This document shows positions 35,291 to 48,228 of a DNA stretch of 64,000 nucleotides, in pieces. Where the stretch lies: contig JAANDG010001202.1 of the NCBI GenBank assembly GCA_036852015.1, forward strand, positions 54,544-118,543. Reading direction: 5' to 3'. The notes below the pieces were generated by a model. The model searched no databases. It had not been told where the DNA came from and saw only the letters and a program-made list of their open reading frames with translations. Origin of the DNA: Pelodera strongyloides. Taxonomy: Eukaryota; Nematoda; Chromadorea; Rhabditida; Rhabditidae. The translations under genes were made by a program, and so were the position numbers. Numbering within the stretch: the stretch's first letter is position 1; each line of letters begins with the position of its first letter.

Positions 35291-36285
35291 GTGTCGGGTG
35301 TTGTGTCGCTTTATGTATAGAATATAATCAGTAGCTATTGTTTGCTCGTTTGCTAACGACGATTGAGCAATTAGTTTGTTTATTAACACATGTTTTGTGC
35401 ATCATCAAACATTCCTATTTGTTTTTGCTTTAAGTGTTCTGCTTTTGTAACGGATTTTTAGTTGTATATAATACTAGCAGGATTTTGATCGTTTGTGTCT
35501 CTTATCATTTAGTCCAGCCTATCGGGCAATTGTATTCATGTGAAGCCAGCCCTGGAACGTTGAATCTTTCTGTGCTAACTAAGTGCTAATCATCAGGTTC
35601 AGGGAAACAGTGCACAGTGCTCCGTGTGTGTTGAATATGTGAATTTGTATTTTTATCATTTGTGCACATGTTTTGTTGGTATGGCACGTGGTCTGTGAAG
35701 GGTAGCGGTGTAGAGTGAACCCTAGTTTGCTATAAGAACAGATGATTTCCATTATACGCTTCACAAACCACTTGCATTTCCGCTTTAAATTGTCTCTCAC
35801 TCTCTGTTTTCTCAGTATGCTTGAGCGCCATGATGTTTCCATCTTCAAATGGCACAGACCTCTTCTAGTTATGACTTCCGGGTGTTTTATGTTTCACTTG
35901 CCGTTTTGTTTCATTTTTTCCATTATCGCGGTTACTAACTTGCCCTTTTTGCACTTTTGCTCAGGAGTAAAGTTTTGCTTTAAAGGAATTTGTGTTCTTC
36001 TCACTTCTGACTTTCGATGATGCGGTTTTTTCGTTCCGCGGGATATTTTGTTGTCTTATTGTAGTTGGCTCGTTATTTTCGAAGTATCGTTTAGTGTAAT
36101 CACGGATTAGTAACTATTCTTATAGGTAGTCCAGTATTACTATTTCCGGTGAAATGGGTGAAAGCAGGGTTATTCGGTCGTTTTTTTTTTGTAATTTACG
36201 TCATACTGTGATTTTTTAATTCAGTGTTACGTTTCTTACTTTTTTGCATATTATTATTTGTCTTCAGAGTCAGCTGGGTCCGAAT

Positions 36286-37542
36286 ATGTCGGCAGTTTTG
36301 GACGAGACACGGCGCGTTGAAGCTCTCTTGGATGAGATTGAGTACGTGAGCTTGTAACCATTTTTGACTGTGGAAAGAGCTTTCTACGATAAAGGAATGG
36401 TTAATTTCTGATCGATCGTGGTATATTATTGTTTTGAATCATTAGAAACGTTTTGAAACATCTGATTTACAATGGGCGACCAGGGTTTCTGTGACGTAGC
36501 TGAAGCCTACTTTACTGGGCTTAGATTCAGCCGCCTATCCTAGCTTGAAGTTTCTGATTTATATTAAGTGTCATATTATTAGCCTGATTTAATGTTGATT
36601 TTACTATTTTAGGAAAACGCAGAGTTTGATAGAGGAGAAGCTGAAGAGCTCTAATATATACGACAGAACAATTACAGGAGCTACAGGAACTGGTAGGTGC
36701 TATGATGTTTCATTTGGCTAGTTATATGTCATGTTCATATTTTACCCACGCTTGTAGAAGTGAATAGTAATAATTCTGCAAGACTGCAAGAACCTGCTTA
36801 TGTTTGTCAATAGGCAGATGTTTGCTTGTAAACATGTATGACCAAAATTCGGCTCCGTATTGTTTTGTTTAGCCTATTTCTATTTAATTTTGGGTCTTGA
36901 GTTTTGAGTATCTATTTCCATTCTAGTGGTCCTTGAACGATTTAAACTACGTCTCTTTTTGTTTGACTTTTTTGTTTACCCGTCGTCACCTTCTGTCTAC
37001 TATTGTCTGTTTGTCTTATAGCGCGGTTTATCGGCTAAATTTCTCGATCAGGTGAGACAGAGACTATAATTATTTCGCAGACGCTTTCGGTTTATAAAGA
37101 GCAAGTGGCTTGCTTGGTAGCTCGGTTAGCAAGCAATCAAAAATAGTTAGTGGACCTCAATTATTATTCTCTAAGTCCAAGGAACCTTACCTTAGCTCTA
37201 AGGTAAGGTTCTCGCATATTTTGCTGAAAACTGCAGGCTGTAAAATTAACTAATTGATTTGGTATTGTGACGGGATACCCAGATAGAGGGAGAGAGAGAA
37301 AGAGGGAGAGAAAGAGAAAGAGAGAGAGAGAGAGGGAGACAGAGACATGTGAGGGAGAGTGCAATATGGTAAGCGTGGTTAAAAGTTAAAATCACTGTGT
37401 TCAGATCGAGAAGATGCGTAAGTATGTGCCGATCGTGCGCAAGTTGGCCATTGATATGGTTGATATCTGCGAATCGACCGAGCATTTACGAAAGCGATTG
37501 ATGAAGATTACGGAGAAGATGGCCGGACCGGGGAAGCAGTGA
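36286..37542 (+). CDS. Small coiled-coil protein, unknown family
   Basis: Five exons chain in phase: 36286-36341, 36613-36692, 36758-36801, 37022-37051 and 37405-37542, giving 115 codons. The start MSAVLDETRRVEALLDEIE and the following KTQSLIEEKLKSS form a heptad-like helix; the end reads IEKMRKYVPIVRKLAIDMVD, then STEHLRKRLMKITEKMAGP. Size and all-helical character recall small subunits of BLOC-1/BORC or kinetochore complexes, but I could not match any. The third exon is least sure (weak donor gtttgt); without it the frame meets a stop. A purine microsatellite lies in the last intron. It is about 1.1 kb downstream of the zinc-finger gene on the same strand. Confidence 0.55.
37266..37345 (+). 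repeat. Purine (GA)n-rich microsatellite
   Basis: An imperfect gagaga/gggaga tract (for example gagagaaagagggagagaaa) in the last intron of the small coiled-coil gene. Strongly purine-biased tracts of this kind are common in introns. Confidence 0.85.
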
Positions 37543-37600
37543 GGGAGGTGAGAGTTTTGGAATGGAATAATGATAATATGTATAAGGAACCTTGTTTTAA

Positions 37601-37759
37601 GGCGAACTACCGGCCGGTTTTTGAAACGCGTCGTAGCCAGCTGAATTCGTATGTATTTATGCTAGTTTGCTCGATTTTAGCTCGATTTTTTATTCTAATT
37701 TATGTTCATTTGCATAAGTTGCATAATGCAGGTGTGCTCGGTGTGTTTCAAAAACCGGT
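37601..37759. mobile_element. GCCGGTTTTTGAAACG MITE, copy 2
   Basis: Starts taccggccggtttttgaaac and ends tgtgtttcaaaaaccggtaa, an inverted pair around ~160 bp. It lies about 60 bp after the stop of the coiled-coil gene, so like copy 1 it sits in a presumed 3' UTR. Confidence 0.7.
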
Positions 37760-37909
37760 AAGTGATTTTGTCGGTGTTTTATCCGTCTTGTCTGAATTGT
37801 TATTCTTATGTACATCATTACACAATATATTGTCAATAGTCCATAATTTCTGTTCCGAATTTACCAGTCCCAGTTTCCAGTTAAATAGCTACTCAATGTA
37901 ATGTAAAAT

Positions 37910-39140
37910 GTTGTATTATTGTCGAACAGGCATGATTCGATTATTGCGAATAACTCTTGTGTTAATCAGCAAGATATTCATACTATAGAGACTATATAAT
38001 TCTTCTTTCTCTCCTACTTTTATGCACTCAGAATTGGTTGCACGACGGAAGCGTTAGAGTAGGTGAAGCGTAAAAAATGGAAACAATGGTCCCACACGTG
38101 TCCATAATGACGAATGGACAATTTAAGGTTTATTAGTATTTGTTGTGTAGTTTAGTGGGAGATTGGTCCTAGTAGTATGAGATAGTATAGGAACTCGTCG
38201 ATTTACAGATTTACATTGTATTTAAGAGATTCCTTTTATTCGTCAAGTTATAGTTGCGATTACATACCCCTCAAGTATTTACGCGTACCTTTGGATTTTA
38301 CTTTCACATCGTAATTTTCACCCTAACTTATTCCAACGCGGAGTCCATTGTGCTTCTTTTTGCTCTTTCTTTTCTAACTTTTATGTATATGTAACAAAGT
38401 AACTCCACGCATCCTTCCTTGCTACACAAACAATGGGAATAGGTTTGGGATGACGTACTAGGTAGAGGATGGGGTCAATGCGTGTTAAGGGTGTATGTTA
38501 TGTGGTGATGTTCCTAGAGACTAGAGAACTTGTTAGATTTTGGAGCATATAGCTAAAGCTGTTTGAGCTAAAGCTGACGCTGAAATTCTGTTGAGCAGAA
38601 GAGCCAAAGGTGTCTAGCGTGTGTGCTGAAGTTCTGTTGGGAACATATTTAGTTTGAGATTTGAGTTGAGCTATTACGGAAAGTTGCTTTATGAAAAAAC
38701 TGTGCGTGATGATGTAAACATAGTAAGCGGACTTTAGTTGTCGTGTTGTACTTCCGCATAATCAAGATATTTTGGATTTAGTCATAATTTATGTAAAGTA
38801 CTTGGTCACGTGACCCCTAATTACCGTAATTAGCAGGCAAGATGTTCCTTATACTAGTAGACACGTTAAGTGGTGGGTAAAGAGGCTCTTTCTTCTTGCA
38901 GTTCTTTCTTCGTCCTTTCTTTGACCACAAATTGCCTGGGACCTGGGACCTTGCCAGGGACCCGCCTCCTTCGGTTGACCACGCCCATGGCCCATGCGCA
39001 TGTCCACCTAGATGTAAGAAATTCAGTAATTTGGCTATAGAATCCTCGATTTTTGGATATCTGAGACTGGGTACTGTACTAAGGTTTGAATTGTATTGAG
39101 CCTATTGTTGGCTTTATTCCAACATTTCCCGAAAATCTTC
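37910..39140. other. Intergenic, no gene recognised
   Basis: AT-rich sequence with no convincing exon chain. Positions 38,940-39,005 are locally GC-rich with a cctgggacctgggacctt direct repeat. The 67-codon frame there has no homology signal or paired splice sites. Confidence 0.4.
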
Positions 39141-39147
39141 ATCGACA

Positions 39148-39425
39148 ATGTTGTTTTTATATTCGATGCTAACGCTGATTGTCCCATCAGTAGCTGTTGT
39201 TTGCTGGCACGCTGGCAGTGTGGAGGAGAGGTTAGTTGTTATTATATGAGTATTGCATTATTGTGATTCTTAATTCTTAGGTTATTAATTTGTGAATAGC
39301 GTTTTCCATCAATCAGTAGCAGTGGGCAGTCATCTTGTGCTTGGGGCATCATGGAGTATTTGGATTTTATGAGACTTGAAACGAGCATTTTCTTACAATT
39401 AGCTCACTTACTGGTCCTACCTTAG
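39148..39425 (+). CDS. Possible two-exon small secreted peptide gene
   Basis: Exon 39148-39230 reads MLLFLYSMLTLIVPSVAVVC then WHAGSVEE, which looks like a signal peptide. An 86-bp intron with gttagt donor and aatcag acceptor follows, and exon 39317-39425 (SSGQSSCAWGIMEYLDFMR, then LETSIFLQLAHLL) ends at a stop, 63 residues in all. Phases agree. No homology is recognised, the transcript is hypothetical, and a chance combination of this length cannot be excluded. Confidence 0.25.
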
Positions 39426-40178
39426 TATTAGACGTTGTGCGTCTCTTATTCCTTTGCTGGCTTCCGCCCGAGATTCCTTGGAATCCTTGCTCTCTCCGGC
39501 CTAAGTTATCGGTTGTGGTTGTCAGATTGAATGTAATCTATAATTCATTGAATAGTGAACGAGTGTGTTTGTGTTTAGACGTGTAAAGTTACCTGAAGTC
39601 GGAGAATGAAACTGTTTGATAGTGGCCTTATTATCTTTATTTGTACGGTAATTGGTAGTGAATGTTGTAGTGGAAGATTTCAAATCAACGGAACACGGAA
39701 CTTGTCTTGAGTCTTGAGCTTTGGGACTTCTTTTGAGTGGTGGAATCAACATTGTCGTTGATGTATGTTGTATGTGGTTTCTTTTTCATTTCTCTGTGGG
39801 AATGCCTTTCAATAGCGTGTTTATACAATGGTTAGTTAATTTCCTTTTTTTGCTCTTGTCCTACTCCTTCTTGTCTTGTCAGCCGATGTCTTTTCGTTAA
39901 CAATGTGGGCGCCTACGTAAATGCGCATTCAAAAGATATTCATAAGATTGCAAAGAGCTCCAAGGAGCAGAAATGAGATTGCAGTGCGTTTTTTTTGTTC
40001 TTCTAGTATAAGTTATATGCTGGGAAATACAAATACAGTAGAAGTTGAACATAGGATTTGCTGATTTGTGCTTTTTAAGCTGTTATAAGTAGCTGATTTT
40101 GATTTAGTCACGCTTGGCACTCGAAGTTTTTAATTTCGAAGGATCTAACCGTCTAACGTATAACAACAAATACTCAAA

Positions 40179-40268
40179 GTGAAATACCACCAATACCGGC
40201 CGGCTTTGAAACGCGTCGGGTCGTGGACAACTGAATTCTTACGTATTTTTGCTAATTTGCGAATTTAA
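40179..40268. mobile_element. GCCGGTTTTTGAAACG MITE, one-ended copy
   Basis: The word taccggccggctttgaaacg followed by gacaactgaattcttacgta matches the left half of copy 2. The right end is missing. Confidence 0.5.
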
Positions 40269-41130
40269 TAGGTTATGTACTCTTGATAGACTGATCTAGT
40301 TCTCCCATGTATAGTTTTTTTTGCGGCGTCTGTGTTTTGATTAAATTTATGTATATATGCATATATAGGTTGTGTAATCAGGGGGGTTTTCTTCGCGTGC
40401 GATAATTGTGTTGTTTTCTCGGGAAGGTGTGAAATTGTGAACGGGCTACCGAAGGAATAGAGGGTACATTGTAATTGGAGATGTTGACTATAGAAAAGGA
40501 AGTTAGTCAAAGTGGGGCCAGTGAATTAAGAACAAATAAATGTATACCGATGGCTATAGGCAATTTGATACCTACGATGACCAAGACCAAGTGTGTAACA
40601 TCCGGCGTCCGGCCACGATAGCCTGTCTAGCCGATAGATAGAAGATATTTGAATTTGTTTGTTTTTTTGTTGGTTTGTTTTATCTTTGTAAAGGTTTCGG
40701 GTGACTTTAATGTAGTTGTTCGTTGGCTGATGGGATGATAGTTTTCTGAATCTAAGTTGCAATTTGGAATCCTTATTTGATTCGAGGAATCAACTTATTG
40801 TTAGGGAGTTGGGACCTCTGCCGCTGCAGACCGGTACCGATGCGACGGACTAGGTCTTGTCAGGTTGTCAGCGAGACTTGAGAAATACCCTCACCGTCAC
40901 CCCTGTATATGCATTTGTTTATTGTGACCTGTGCCTGTGCCTCTAACATTGAAATTTGAAATTCAAGATATTGAACATTTTTTGCGCTTCAGACACCCGA
41001 CACTAAGTAAGCTATTGTTGCAGTGCAGTAACGGGTATTATTGCGTTAGAGATGGATGTAGATGGAAAGAAAGGAAGTTAAATAAGATTTTAGGGCGTCT
41101 AGCGTCTTTATTTTCAAGTTTACAAGGCGG
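40269..41130. other. Intergenic, no gene recognised
   Basis: No supported gene. A 78-codon plus-strand frame at 40,931 (ending GGVHTFGAWTVGT) has no start context or splice partner and runs antisense into the terminal exon at 41,134. Confidence 0.35.
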
Positions 41131-41133
41131 TGT

Positions 41134-41379
41134 TCATACTTTCGGAGCATGGACGGTTGGCACGTAAACGTTACTTGGGTTCTGAAGTTCTGAGTTTCCA
41201 AAATTCACCTCTAAGCGCTCAGGGTCTTTTGATTTACGTGTAAAAGGAGTTAGCCTAGCCGTAACATAATCGTAAACAAAGAATTTTTCCCGAATAACGA
41301 GATATGTACTCTTTTTTATACACTTTAAGTGAACTTTGGTTCCACGCATTTCGTACCATACATTGTGAAAGCGTAGGCA
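41134..41379 (-). CDS. Terminal exon of an unidentified minus-strand gene
   Basis: On the minus strand a strong acceptor (ttctgccttgcctacag) is followed by 81 open codons: CLRFHNVWYEMRGTKVHLKC, IKKSTYLVIREKFFVYDYV, TARLTPFTRKSKDPERLEV, then a stop. Composition is protein-like. The same frame is open upstream into the adjacent 129-bp array, so the repeats could be either an intron or an in-frame N-terminal repeat region. No upstream exon could be fixed between 48.2 and 50.6 kb. The family is not recognised. Confidence 0.4.
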   Translation of the reverse strand, partial: CLRFHNVWYEMRGTKVHLKCIKKSTYLVIREKFFVYDYVTARLTPFTRKSKDPERLEVNFGNSELQNPSNVYVPTVHAPKV

Positions 41380-41392
41380 CTGTAGGCAAGGC

Positions 41393-44300
41393 AGAAATAT
41401 GTTGAGACTTGGGGTGCTCCCTTGTTCAACTCCGAGAACCGCGTCTTCTCGGGGAATTGGCATTGGAGCAGCTTCAGGTTTTGGCATTGTTTGAGGGTGA
41501 ACTTTGTATTTGTTTGAGCTTAGAAATATGTTGAGACTTGGGGTGCTCCCTTGTTCAACTCCGAGAACCGCGTCTTCTCGGGGAATTGGCATTGGAGCAG
41601 CTTCAGGTTTTGGCATTGTTTGAGGGTGAACTTTGTATTTGTTTGAGCTTAGAAATATGTTGAGACTTGGGGTGCTCCCTTGTTCAACTCCGAGAACCGC
41701 GTCTTCTCGGGGAATTGGCATTGGAGCAGCTTCAGGTGTTTGGCATTGTTTGAGGGTGAACGTTGACCGTCGAGATCCATCTGAGATTTAGTTATTATGT
41801 TTTGGGTTTAGTTAGAAGTAGGACAGAGAGCGAGAGTACTTTGCCGTTGTTGTTCTGCTATTCTTTGCTTTCATTGACTTCGTTGGACGATGAGGCTTCG
41901 ATGCATCTTCTCGACGTAAGATCCCATCCCGTTTGTCGCCAATGAGGAATCCCATCTGCTGCTGCATAGATTTGGTTAGTGTGCACCATTATTTGATTTT
42001 ATGAAAATTTGTTTGCAACACTGAGTGAAGGGTGAACTTTGTATTTGTCTGAGCTTAGCAATATGTTGAGACTTGGGGTGCTCCCTTGTTCAACTCCGAG
42101 AACCGCGTCTTCTCGGGGAATTGGCATTGGAGCAGCTTCAGGTTTTGGCATTGTTTGAGGGTGAACTTTGTATTTGTTTGAGCTTAGAAATATGTTGAGA
42201 CTTGGGGTGCTCCCTTGTTCAACTCCGAGAACCGCGTCTTCTCGGGGAATTGGCATTGGAGCAGCTTCAGGTTTTGGCATTGTTTGAGGGTGAACTTTGT
42301 ATTTGTTTGAGCTTAGAAATATGTTGAGACTTGGGGTGCTCCCTTGTTCAACTCCGAGAACCGCGTCTTCTCGGGGAATTGGCATTGGAGCAGCTTCAGG
42401 TGTTGGCATTGTTTGAGGGTGAACGTTGACCGTCGAGATCCATCTGAGATTTAGTTATTATGTTTTGGGTTTAGTTAGAAGTAGGACAGAGAGAGAGAGA
42501 GTACTTTGCCGTTGTTGTTCTGCTATTCTTTGCTTTCATTGACTTCGTTGGACGATGAGGCTTCGATGCATCTTCTCGACGTAAGATCCCATCCCGTTTG
42601 TCGCCAATGAGGAATCCCATCTGCTGCTGCATAGATTTGGTTAGTGTGCACCATTATTTGATTTTATGAAAATTTGTTTGCAACACTGAGTGAGGGGTGA
42701 ATTTTGTATGTGTCTGAGCTTAGAAATATGTTGAGACTTGGGGTGCTCCCTTGTTCAACTCCGAGAACCGCGTCTTCTCGGGGAATTGGCATTGGAGCAG
42801 CTTCAGGTTTTGGCATTGTTTGAGGGTGAACTTTGTATTTGTTTGAGCTTAGAAATATGTTGAGACTTGGGGTGCTCCCTTGTTCAACTCCGAGAACCGC
42901 GTCTTCTCGGGGAATTGGCATTGGAGCAGCTTCAGGTTTTGGCATTGTTTGAGGGTGAACTTTGTATTTGTTTGAGCTTAGAAATATGTTGAGACTTGGG
43001 GTGCTCCCTTGTTCAACTCCGAGAACCGCGTCTTCTCGGGGAATTGGCATTGGAGCAGCTTCAGGTTTTGGCATTGTTTGAGGGTGAACTTTGTATTTGT
43101 TTGAGCTTAGAAATATGTTGAGACTTGGGGTGCTCCCTTGTTCAACTCCGAGAACCGCGTCTTCTCGGGGAATTGGCATTGGAGCAGCTTCAGGTTTTGG
43201 CATTGTTTGAGGGTGAACTTTGTATTTGTTTGAGCTTAGAAATATGTTGAGACTTGGGGTGCTCCCTTGTTCAACTCCGAGAACCGCGTCTTCTCGGGGA
43301 ATTGGCATTGGAGCAGCTTCAGGTGTTGGCATTGTTTGAGGGTGAACGTTGACCGTCGAGATCCATCTGAGATTTAGTTATTATGTTTTGGGTTTAGTTA
43401 GAAGTAGGACAGAGAGCGAGAGTACTTTGCCGTTGTTGTTCTGCTATTCTTTGCTTTCATTGACTTCGTTGGACGATGAGGCTTCGATGCATCTTCTCGA
43501 CGTAAGATCCCATCCCGTTTGTCGCCAATGAGGAATCCCATCTGCTGCTGCATAGATTTGGTTAGTGTGCACCATTATTTGATTTTATGAAAATTTGTTT
43601 GCAACACTGAGTGAAGGGGTGAACTTTGTATTTGTCTGAGCTTAGCAAATATGTTGAGACTTGGGGTGCTCCCTTGTTCAACTCCGAGAACCGCGTCTTC
43701 TCGGGGAATTGGCATTGGAGCAGCTTCAGGTTTTGGCATTGTTTGAGGGTGAACTTTGTATTTGTTTGAGCTTAGAAATATGTTGAGACTTGGGGTGCTC
43801 CCTTGTTCAACTCCGAGAACCGCGTCTTCTCGGGGAATTGGCATTGGAGCAGCTTCAGGTTTTGGCATTGTTTGAGGGTGAACTTTGTATTTGTTTGAGC
43901 TTAGAAATATGTTGAGACTTGGGGTGCTCCCTTGTTCAACTCCGAGAACCGCGTCTTCTCGGGGAATTGGCATTGGAGCAGCTTCAGGTGTTGGCATTGT
44001 TTGAGGGTGAACGTTGACCGTCGAGATCCATCTGAGATTTAGTTATTATGTTTTGGGTTTAGTTAGAAGTAGGACAGAGAGCGAGAGTACTTTGCCGTTG
44101 TTGTTCTGCTATTCTTTGCTTTCATTGACTTCGTTGGACGATGAGGCTTCGATGCATCTTCTCGACGTAAGATCCCATCCCGTTTGTCGCCAATGAGGAA
44201 TCCCATCTGCTGCTGCATAGATTTGGTTAGTGTGCACCATTATTTGATTTTATGAAAATTTGTTTGCAACACTGAGTGAGGGGTGAATTTTGTATTTGTC

Positions 44301-47300
44301 TGAGCTTAGAAATATGTTGAGACTTGGGGTGCTCCCTTGTTCAACTCCGAGAACCGCGTCTTCTCGGGGAATTGGCATTGGAGCAGCTTCAGGTTTTGGC
44401 ATTGTTTGAGGGTGAACTTTGTATTTGTTTGAGCTTAGAAATATGTTGAGACTTGGGGTGCTCCCTTGTTCAACTCCGAGAACCGCGTCTTCTCGGGGAA
44501 TTGGCATTGGAGCAGCTTCAGGTTTTGGCATTGTTTGAGGGTGAACTTTGTATTTGTTTGAGCTTAGAAATATGTTGAGACTTGGGGTGCTCCCTTGTTC
44601 AACTCCGAGAACCGCGTCTTCTCGGGGAATTGGCGTTGGAGCAGCTTCAGGTTTTGGCATTGTTTGAGGGTGAACTTTGTATTTGTTTGAGCTTAGAAAT
44701 ATGTTGAGACTTGGGGTGCTCCCTTGTTCAACTCCGAGAACCGCGTCTTCTCGGGGAATTGGCATTGGAGCAGCTTCAGGTTTTGGCATTGTTTGAGGGT
44801 GAACTTTGTATTTGTTTGAGCTTAGAAATATGTTGAGACTTGGGGTGCTCCCTTGTTCAACTCCGAGAACCGCGTCTTCTCGGGGAATTGGCATTGGAGC
44901 AGCTTCAGGTTTTGGCATTGTTTGAGGGTGAACGTTGACCGTCGAGATCCATCTGAGATTTAGTTATTATGTTTTGGGTTTAGTTAGAAGTAGGACAGAG
45001 AGCGAGAGTACTTTGCCGTTGTTGTTCTGCTATTCTTTGCTTTCATTGACTTCGTTGGACGATGAGGCTTCGATGCATCTTCTCGACGTAAGATCCCATC
45101 CCGTTTGTCGCCAATGAGGAATCCCATCTGCTGCTGCATAGATTTGGTTAGTGTGCACCATTATTTGATTTTATGAAAATTTGTTTGCAACACTGAGTGA
45201 AGGGGTGAACTTTGTATTTGTCTGAGCTTAGCAATATGTTGAGACTTGGGGTGCTCCCTTGTTCAACTCCGAGAACCGCGTCTTCTCGGGGAATTGGCAT
45301 TGGAGCAGCTTCAGGTTTTGGCATTGTTTGAGGGTGAACTTTGTATTTGTTTGAGCTTAGAAATATGTTGAGACTTGGGGTGCTCCCTTGTTCAACTCCG
45401 AGAACCGCGTCTTCTCGGGGAATTGGCATTGGAGCAGCTTCAGGTTTTGGCATTGTTTGAGGGTGAACTTTGTATTTGTTTGAGCTTAGAAATATGTTGA
45501 GACTTGGGGTGCTCCCTTGTTCAACTCCGAGAACCGCGTCTTCTCGGGGAATTGGCATTGGAGCAGCTTCAGGTGTTGGCATTGTTTGAGGGTGAACGTT
45601 GACCGTCGAGATCCATCTGAGATTTAGTTATTATGTTTTGGGTTTAGTTAGAAGTAGGACAGAGAGAGCGAGAGTACTTTGCCGTTGTTGTTCTGCTATT
45701 CTTTGCTTTCATTGACTTCGTTGGACGATGAGGCTTCGATGCATCTTCTCGACGTAAGATCCCATCCCGTTTGTCGCCAATGAGGAATCCCATCTGCTGC
45801 TGCATAGATTTGGTTAGTGTGCACCATTATTTGATTTTATGAAAATTTGTTTGCAACACTGAGTGAAGGGTGAACTTTGTATTTGTCTGAGCTTAGCAAT
45901 ATGTTGAGACTTGGGTGCTCCCTTGTTCAACTCCGAGAACCGCGTCTTCTCGGGGAATTGGCATTGGAGCAGCTTCAGGTTTTGGCATTGTTTGAGGGTG
46001 AACTTTGTATTTGTTTGAGCTTAGAAATATGTTGAGACTTGGGGTGCTCCCTTGTTCAACTCCGAGAACCGCGTCTTCTCGGGGAATTGGCATTGGAGCA
46101 GCTTCAGGTTTGGCATTGTTTGAGGGTGAACTTTGTATTTGTTTGAGCTTAGAAATATGTTGAGACTTGGGGTGCTCCCTTGTTCAACTCCGAGAACCGC
46201 GTCTTCTCGGGGAATTGGCATTGGAGCAGCTTCAGGTGTTGGCATTGTTTGAGGGTGAACGTTGACCGTCGAGATCCATCTGAGATTTAGTTATTATGTT
46301 TTGGGTTTAGTTAGAAGTAGGACAGAGAGCGAGAGTACTTTGCCGTTGTTGTTCTGCTATTCTTTGCTTTCATTGACTTCGTTGGACGATGAGGCTTCGA
46401 TGCATCTTCTCGACGTAAGATCCCATCCCGTTTGTCGCCAATGAGGAATCCCATCTGCTGCTGCATAGATTTGGTTAGTGTGCACCATTATTTGATTTTA
46501 TGAAAATTTGTTTGCAACACTGAGTGAAGGGTGAACTTTGTATTTGTCTGAGCTTAGAAATATGTTGAGACTTGGGGTGCTCCCTTGTTCAACTCCGAGA
46601 ACCGCGTCTTCTCGGGGAATTGGCATTGGAGCAGCTTCAGGTTTTGGCATTGTTTGAGGGTGAACTTTGTATTTGTTTGAGCTTAGAAATATGTTGAGAC
46701 TTGGGGTGCTCCCTTGTTCAACTCCGAGAACCGCGTCTTCTCGGGGAATTGGCATTGGAGCAGCTTCAGGTTTTGGCATTGTTTGAGGGTGAACTTTGTA
46801 TTTGTTTGAGCTTAGAAATATGTTGAGACTTGGGGTGCTCCCTTGTTCAACTCCGAGAACCGCGTCTTCTCGGGGAATTGGCATTGGAGCAGCTTCAGGT
46901 GTTGGCATTGTTTGAGGGTGAACGTTGACCGTCGAGATCCATCTGAGATTTAGTTATTATGTTTTGGGTTTAGTTAGAAGTAGGACAGAGAGCGAGAGTA
47001 CTTTGCCGTTGTTGTTCTGCTATTCTTTGCTTTCATTGACTTCGTTGGACGATGAGGCTTCGATGCATCTTCTCGACGTAAGATCCCATCCCGTTTGTCG
47101 CCAATGAGGAATCCCATCTGCTGCTGCATAGATTTGGTTAGTGTGCACCATTATTTGATTTTATGAAAATTTGTTTGCAACACTGAGTGAGGGGTGGTGA
47201 ATTTTGTATTTGTCTGAGCTTAGAAATATGTTGAGACTTGGGGTGCTCCCTTGTTCAACTCCGAGAACCGCGTCTTCTCGGGGAATTGGCATTGGAGCAG

Positions 47301-48228
47301 CTTCAGGTTTTGGCATTGTTTGAGGGTGAACTTTGTATTTGTTTGAGCTTAGAAATATGTTGAGACTTGGGGTGCTCCCTTGTTCAACTCCGAGAACCGC
47401 GTCTTCTCGGGGAATTGGCATTGGAGCAGCTTCAGGTTTTTGGCATTGTTTGAGGGTGAACTTTGTATTTGTTTGAGGTTAGAAATATGTTGAGACTTGG
47501 GGTGCTCCCTTGTTCAACTCCGAGAACCGCGTCTTCTCGGGGAATTGGCATTGGAGCAGCTTCAGGTTTTGGCATTGTTTGAGGGTGAACTTTGTATTTG
47601 TTTGAGCTTAGAAATATGTTGAGACTTGGGGTGCTCCCTTGTTCAACTCCGAGAACCGCGTCTTCTCGGGGAATTGGCATTGGAGCAGCTTCAGGTGTTG
47701 GCATTGTTTGAGGGTGAACGTTGACCGTCGAGATCCATCTGAGATTTAGTTATTATGTTTTGGGTTTAGTTAGAAGTAGGACAGAGAGCGAGAGTACTTT
47801 GCCGTTGTTGTTCTGCTATTCTTTGCTTTCATTGACTTCGTTGGACGATGAGGCTTCGATGCATCTTCTCGACGTAAGATCCCATCCCGTTTGTCGCCAA
47901 TGAGGAATCCCATCTGCTGCTGCATAGATTTGGTTAGTGTGCACCATTATTTGATTTTATGAAAATTTGTTTGCAACACTGAGTGAAGGGTGAACTTTGT
48001 ATTTGTCTGAGCTTAGAAATATGTTGAGACTTGGGGTGCTCCCTTGTTCAACTCCGAGAACCGCGTCTTCTCGGGGAATTGGCATTGGAGCAGCTTCAGG
48101 TTTTGGCATTGTTTGAGGGTGAACTTTGTATTTGTTTGAGCTTAGAAATATGTTGAGACTTGGGGTGCTCCCTTGTTCAACTCCGAGAACCGCGTCTTCT
48201 CGGGGAATTGGCATTGGAGCAGCTTCAG
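41393..48228 (-). repeat. 129-bp minisatellite in higher-order blocks
   Basis: Units (ttgagacttggggtgctccc, ccgcgtcttctcggggaatt, ggagcagcttcaggttttgg) repeat every 129 bp in blocks of 3, 3, 5, 3, 5, 3, 3, 3, 4 and 2, about 34 units in all. Blocks are separated by nine near-identical ~278-bp spacers (beginning gtgaacgttgaccgtcgaga). Units are almost identical, implying recent homogenisation. On the minus strand each unit is 43 open codons (MPIPREDAVLGVEQGSTPSL, then NIFLSSNKYKVHPQTMP). Single-base indels at about 43,617, 45,914, 46,110 and 47,437 break that frame, which argues against a conserved protein. Confidence 0.93.

Noticed and set aside
41763..47903. Repeated identical 60-codon plus-strand ORF (MTVEIHLRFSYYVLGLV...)
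   Set aside because: It is simply the spacer of the array; some spacers (about 42,425 and 45,600) lose it by microsatellite indels, and it lies antisense to the unit frame.
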